Of a stretch of 64,000 bases of DNA, positions 60,800-64,000 are shown piece after piece. The DNA comes from Arcticibacter pallidicorallinus (GTDB lineage: Bacteria; Bacteroidota; Bacteroidia; Sphingobacteriales; Sphingobacteriaceae), in contig NZ_PVTH01000014.1 in the NCBI RefSeq assembly GCF_003002875.1, positions 1 through 64,000 of the forward strand. The letters run 5' to 3'. A model generated the notes under the pieces. It had not been told where the DNA came from and made no database searches. It saw only the letters and a list, made by a program, of their open reading frames with translations. Made by a program: the position numbers and the translations under genes. Each line of letters opens with the position of its first letter. The first letter of the stretch is position 1.

Positions 60800-63700
60800 A
60801 TGCAAAAAAAATTACTAAGGATATGCCGGCTTGCTGGCATCCGTGTTATGGGTGAACATTGGTACCCAAAACTGCAATCGAAATTATCACTGATGATGAC
60901 GTTCTATCTTCTGTCATCAGCGGCATTTGCTCAAACCAATGTATCGGGACGAGTGACCGATGAGAGCAATCAACCCCTTATCGGTGTAACCGTAACCGTT
61001 AAGAACGTCAAAGGCGGCACGCAAACCGATGCCAACGGACGATATATCCTAAGCGTACCCAACGCATCTTCGGTTCTCCAGTTCCGTTATATCGGATATG
61101 AGAACAAGGAAGTCACAGTCGGAACTCAAACAATGATCAACGTTCAGATGGCGGCCTCAGCAGGCGAGGCGCTGGAAGAGGTTGTTGTGGTAGCTTACGG
61201 TACGCAAAAGAAAGCAACGATATCCGGTGCCATCAGCAACATTCAGGCAGCAGACATCGTGCGTACACCAGCAGTTGCTGCAACAAGTGCCCTGGTTGGT
61301 AAGATCCCCGGTGTAACGGCCCGCACAACTGACGCCCGTCCAGGCAACGGAGCGAGTCTTCAGATCCGTAACCTGGGTAACCCGCTGTACGTAATCGACG
61401 GCGTGGCTTATAGCACCAGTAACGGTACAGATGGCTTCGGTTATAATACAGGAATCTCCGGCGTTAACGCCTTTAATCAGTTAGGAATAGACGATATAGA
61501 AAGTATCACTGTTTTAAAAGATGCATCAGCTTCTATCTACGGTTTGGCGGCAGGAAACGGTGTCGTACTCGTGACTACCAAAAAGGGAAGAAAGGGCGAT
61601 AAACCAACTTTAGGAGTTTCAGGATATTATGGTCTGCAGAATTTCACCCGCTTCCCCAGACCTGGAAATGCGGGACAGTATGTTCGCGGACGTCTGGAGT
61701 CAGAACAGAACCTCGGACGTAATCCCGCTGATCTTTACTCGCCGGAAGAACTGGCGAAGTGGGAAGCTGGCACGGAGCCTGGATATCAGAACAACGATTA
61801 CTACGATTTTATAGTTCGTCCTAATGTTCCGCAGTATTATGTTACAGCAAACGCTTCAGGCGGAACCGAAAACTCCACATATTATTTGTCTTTAGGTCAC
61901 CTGAACCAGGATGCCACAATAAAAGACTTCAATTTCAATAGAACCAACCTGCAGGCCAATATCTCCAGTACCATACTGAAAGGCCTTACCGTCGGAGCTC
62001 AGATCAGTGGAAGAATTGAAGACCGCCATAACGTAGGTGTGCCCGGACTGGATGACTTTTTTAACCCGCTGCTCAGTATCGGCAGTATGTGGCCTACCGA
62101 AACACCTTATGCTAATAACAACCCGGCCTATATCAACCAAACTCACAACGTAAATGTTAACCCGGCAACCTATCGGGATGACGTAACGGGTTATATTGAT
62201 AACATCACCAGAGGAGGCAGCGCCAAGTTTAACGCACAATATGACTTTGGATTCGGACTATCCGCAAAGGGTCTGTATTCATACGACTATAGTAACGAAG
62301 ACTTCGAGGGATTTGAGTATACCTATCCTGCGTATATTTATGATCCGGCTACAGACACCTACAACGATAGGGCCCCTAATGGCGCGCTGTATGGAAACCA
62401 GAACCCCTGGAGAGAGAGACATAAGAGGAACGTGATAGCAAAATTCGCTCAGTTCCAGCTGAACTACAGCAAGCAGATCAAGGAGCATTCTCTCGCAGCG
62501 CTGGTTGCATTCGAGCGTAAAGAAGCAACCAACGATTATCTGGCCCTGCATTCTGTACCTCCAAATAACATTATTCCCACTCAGGTCTTTGCTGACCTCG
62601 ACTACATCGGCGATACCCACTATGAAGAAGCATTTGAAGGGTATGCCATGCGTCTTAATTACGATTATAAAAAGAAATACTTATTAGAAGCGGTAGCAAG
62701 ATACGACGGGTCGTTCCTGTATAATTCAGGAAAGCGGTTTGGTTTCTTCCCCGGAGTCTCCGTAGGCTGGCGCCTTTCTGAAGAAGACTTCTTCAAGAAG
62801 ATCTTCAAAGAAAGTGTGAATGATTTTAAGCTTAGACTATCTTATGGTGAAACCGGTACTTCTCTTCAGGACGGAGGCGGAAACTACTATTCTCCGTCAC
62901 CTTTTGCTTACCTGGGGGGATATAATGTAAATGCAGGTAATGCAGTTTTTGACGGTACTTTTTACAATGGAGTAGCACCAAGAGGCTTACCGACAACCAA
63001 CATTTCCTGGCTAACCAATGAAATGACTAACATCGGTATTGACTTTACCGTGTTTAGAAAGTTCAGCGGTCAGTTTGATGTGTTCAGACGCAAGCGTTCA
63101 GGATTTCCCGCAGCAAGATATGATGTCGTTCTGCCCGTGGAGGTTGGCTATGGACTGCCAGAAGAAAACCTAAATTCGGATATTACTCAGGGTTTAGATG
63201 GTTTTATCACCTACAACAGTAAAGTTGGTCAGGTAGAATTCTCAATCGGTGGTAATGCTACACTCGGAAGAACCAAAGATGATTACATCTATAAACCGCG
63301 TTTCGGGAATTCATACGATGAGTATAGAGGTAACCGTACGGGCCGTTGGCAGAATGTTAATTGGGGGCATCATATTGTTGGGAGATTTCAGTCCGAACAG
63401 GAGATTAATGATCACCCCGTCAATATTGACGGGCAAGGGAATAGCACTTTGCTGCCGGGTGATCTCATCTATGAAGACTTAAATGGAGACGGAATTATCA
63501 ACGGAATGGACATTAAGCCCATAGGCTATGCTGAAGGCACTCTGCCATATTTTAATTATGGCGTAAACGGAAGGGTAAGCTACAAAGGATTCTCTCTGGC
63601 ATTTGATTTCATGGGAGCCGGTATGCAGACCTATTTCAGGGACTGGGAACTGAAATATCCATTCCAGAATAATGGAAATTCGCCTGCATATATGCTTGAA

Positions 63701-64000
63701 GACAGATGGCACAGGGCGGATCCGTACGATCCAAACAGCGCATGGGTATCGGGTACTTATCCGGCTTTAAGAAAGGATAACACAGGTCTTTCAATTTTTA
63801 GAAGTCCCCTGAGCGGTAGCACTCGCAACGATTTCTGGACTACCAATATCAATTATTTCCGGTTGAAAAACCTCGAGTTAGGCTATACATTTCCAAAAGC
63901 GCTTATTCAAAGAGTGAATATCTCTGCTTTGAGGATTTATGTAAACGGCTCCAACCTGTTCTCTTTTGATAATGTGAAAGACTATGAAATCGATCCCGAA
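60800..64000 (+). CDS. SusC/RagA-family TonB-linked outer-membrane receptor (3' end outside the window)
   Basis: The frame is open from the ATG at 60800 to the right edge (1067 codons). It has a signal peptide (hydrophobic about 30-45, ending FAQ), a carboxypeptidase-D-regulatory-like domain (VSGRVTDESNQPLIGVTVTV), a TonB-box-like EEVVVVAYGTQKKATISGAI, a plug domain (LQIRNLGNPLYVIDGV, DIESITVLKDASASIYGLAA) and long beta-barrel repeats. It imports a glycan or peptide across the outer membrane with a SusD partner, whose gene is expected just beyond the window. The leader is longer than usual for the class. The substrate cannot be read from sequence. Confidence 0.92.
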   Translation, partial: MQKKLLRICRLAGIRVMGEHWYPKLQSKLSLMMTFYLLSSAAFAQTNVSGRVTDESNQPLIGVTVTVKNVKGGTQTDANGRYILSVPNASSVLQFRYIGYENKEVTVGTQTMINVQMAASAGEALEEVVVVAYGTQKKATISGAISNIQAADIVRTPAVAATSALVGKIPGVTARTTDARPGNGASLQIRNLGNPLYVIDGVAYSTSNGTDGFGYNTGISGVNAFNQLGIDDIESITVLKDASASIYGLAAGNGVVLVTTKKGRKGDKPTLGVSGYYGLQNFTRFPRPGNAGQYVRGRLESEQNLGRNPADLYSPEELAKWEAGTEPGYQNNDYYDFIVRPNVPQYYVTANASGGTENSTYYLSLGHLNQDATIKDFNFNRTNLQANISSTILKGLTVGAQISGRIEDRHNVGVPGLDDFFNPLLSIGSMWPTETPYANNNPAYINQTHNVNVNPATYRDDVTGYIDNITRGGSAKFNAQYDFGFGLSAKGLYSYDYSNEDFEGFEYTYPAYIYDPATDTYNDRAPNGALYGNQNPWRERHKRNVIAKFAQFQLNYSKQIKEHSLAALVAFERKEATNDYLALHSVPPNNIIPTQVFADLDYIGDTHYEEAFEGYAMRLNYDYKKKYLLEAVARYDGSFLYNSGKRFGFFPGVSVGWRLSEEDFFKKIFKESVNDFKLRLSYGETGTSLQDGGGNYYSPSPFAYLGGYNVNAGNAVFDGTFYNGVAPRGLPTTNISWLTNEMTNIGIDFTVFRKFSGQFDVFRRKRSGFPAARYDVVLPVEVGYGLPEENLNSDITQGLDGFITYNSKVGQVEFSIGGNATLGRTKDDYIYKPRFGNSYDEYRGNRTGRWQNVNWGHHIVGRFQSEQEINDHPVNIDGQGNSTLLPGDLIYEDLNGDGIINGMDIKPIGYAEGTLPYFNYGVNGRVSYKGFSLAFDFMGAGMQTYFRDWELKYPFQNNGNSPAYMLEDRWHRADPYDPNSAWVSGTYPALRKDNTGLSIFRSPLSGSTRNDFWTTNINYFRLKNLELGYTFPKALIQRVNISALRIYVNGSNLFSFDNVKDYEIDPE

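Overview
The window is a chromosomal piece of a Bacteroidota bacterium, most likely family Sphingobacteriaceae (Pedobacter-like). The evidence is a short primary sigma factor of Bacteroidota type, a SusC/RagA TonB-dependent receptor, YD-repeat (RHS) proteins of Bacteroidota type, a giant periplasmic-propeller hybrid histidine kinase, DUF4097 and DUF3817 proteins, and promoters of the form TTG-N18/19-TAnnTTTG. No rRNA, tRNA or CRISPR array was seen. All family names come from reading protein motifs; no database search was run.

Region 1 (1-6450) is accessory DNA. A primase/helicase-like ATPase that looks cut at its N-terminus overlaps two tandem tyrosine recombinases, the second lacking key catalytic residues. 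They are followed by about 1.35 kb of non-coding DNA with two large adjacent hairpins and four copies of an 11-bp repeat. Next come two stacked remnants of RHS C-terminal tips, each with a small downstream ORF that could be, or could once have been, an immunity gene. Region 2 (6549-12217) holds a large secreted YD-repeat protein without its usual downstream partner, a lipocalin-like secreted protein and a TSGGS-repeat DUF4097 protein.

Region 3 (12267-28523) is housekeeping: a tight recD-recC-recB operon, an Fsr-type MFS exporter with a double-ABC ModF-like ATPase, a MJ1255-type glycosyltransferase with a GH1 glycosidase, a fatty acid desaturase with a DUF3817 membrane protein, and two HAD phosphatases. 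Region 4 (28580-35180) has the hybrid kinase, rpoD, a YfiT/DinB bacillithiol-transferase-like protein and a Crp/Fnr regulator.

Region 5 (35454-44085) is a nine-gene run for oxidising glycosides at C3. It encodes a GMC dehydrogenase with its small Tat subunit, a c-type cytochrome, a DUF1080 hydrolase, a Gfo/Idh oxidoreductase, three TIM-barrel isomerase/epimerases and a sugar/nucleoside MFS permease. Region 6 (44091-49219) is an AraC regulator divergent from a UxaA-family dehydratase, two SDR dehydrogenases and a fumarylacetoacetase-fold hydrolase. This looks like a non-phosphorylated sugar-acid route (L-fuconate-like) ending in pyruvate.

Region 7 (49267-64000) contains YtxH, a small cationic secreted protein next to an OmpR/histidine-kinase pair, a His/Arg/Tyr-rich secreted protein, an M3 peptidase, an epimerase, a thioredoxin-like protein, an outer-membrane protein, a DUF3299-like protein behind a palindromic operator candidate, an RRM RNA-binding protein with a structured leader, a DJ-1/PfpI protein, an AGCS amino acid symporter and the start of a SusC receptor that runs off the right edge.
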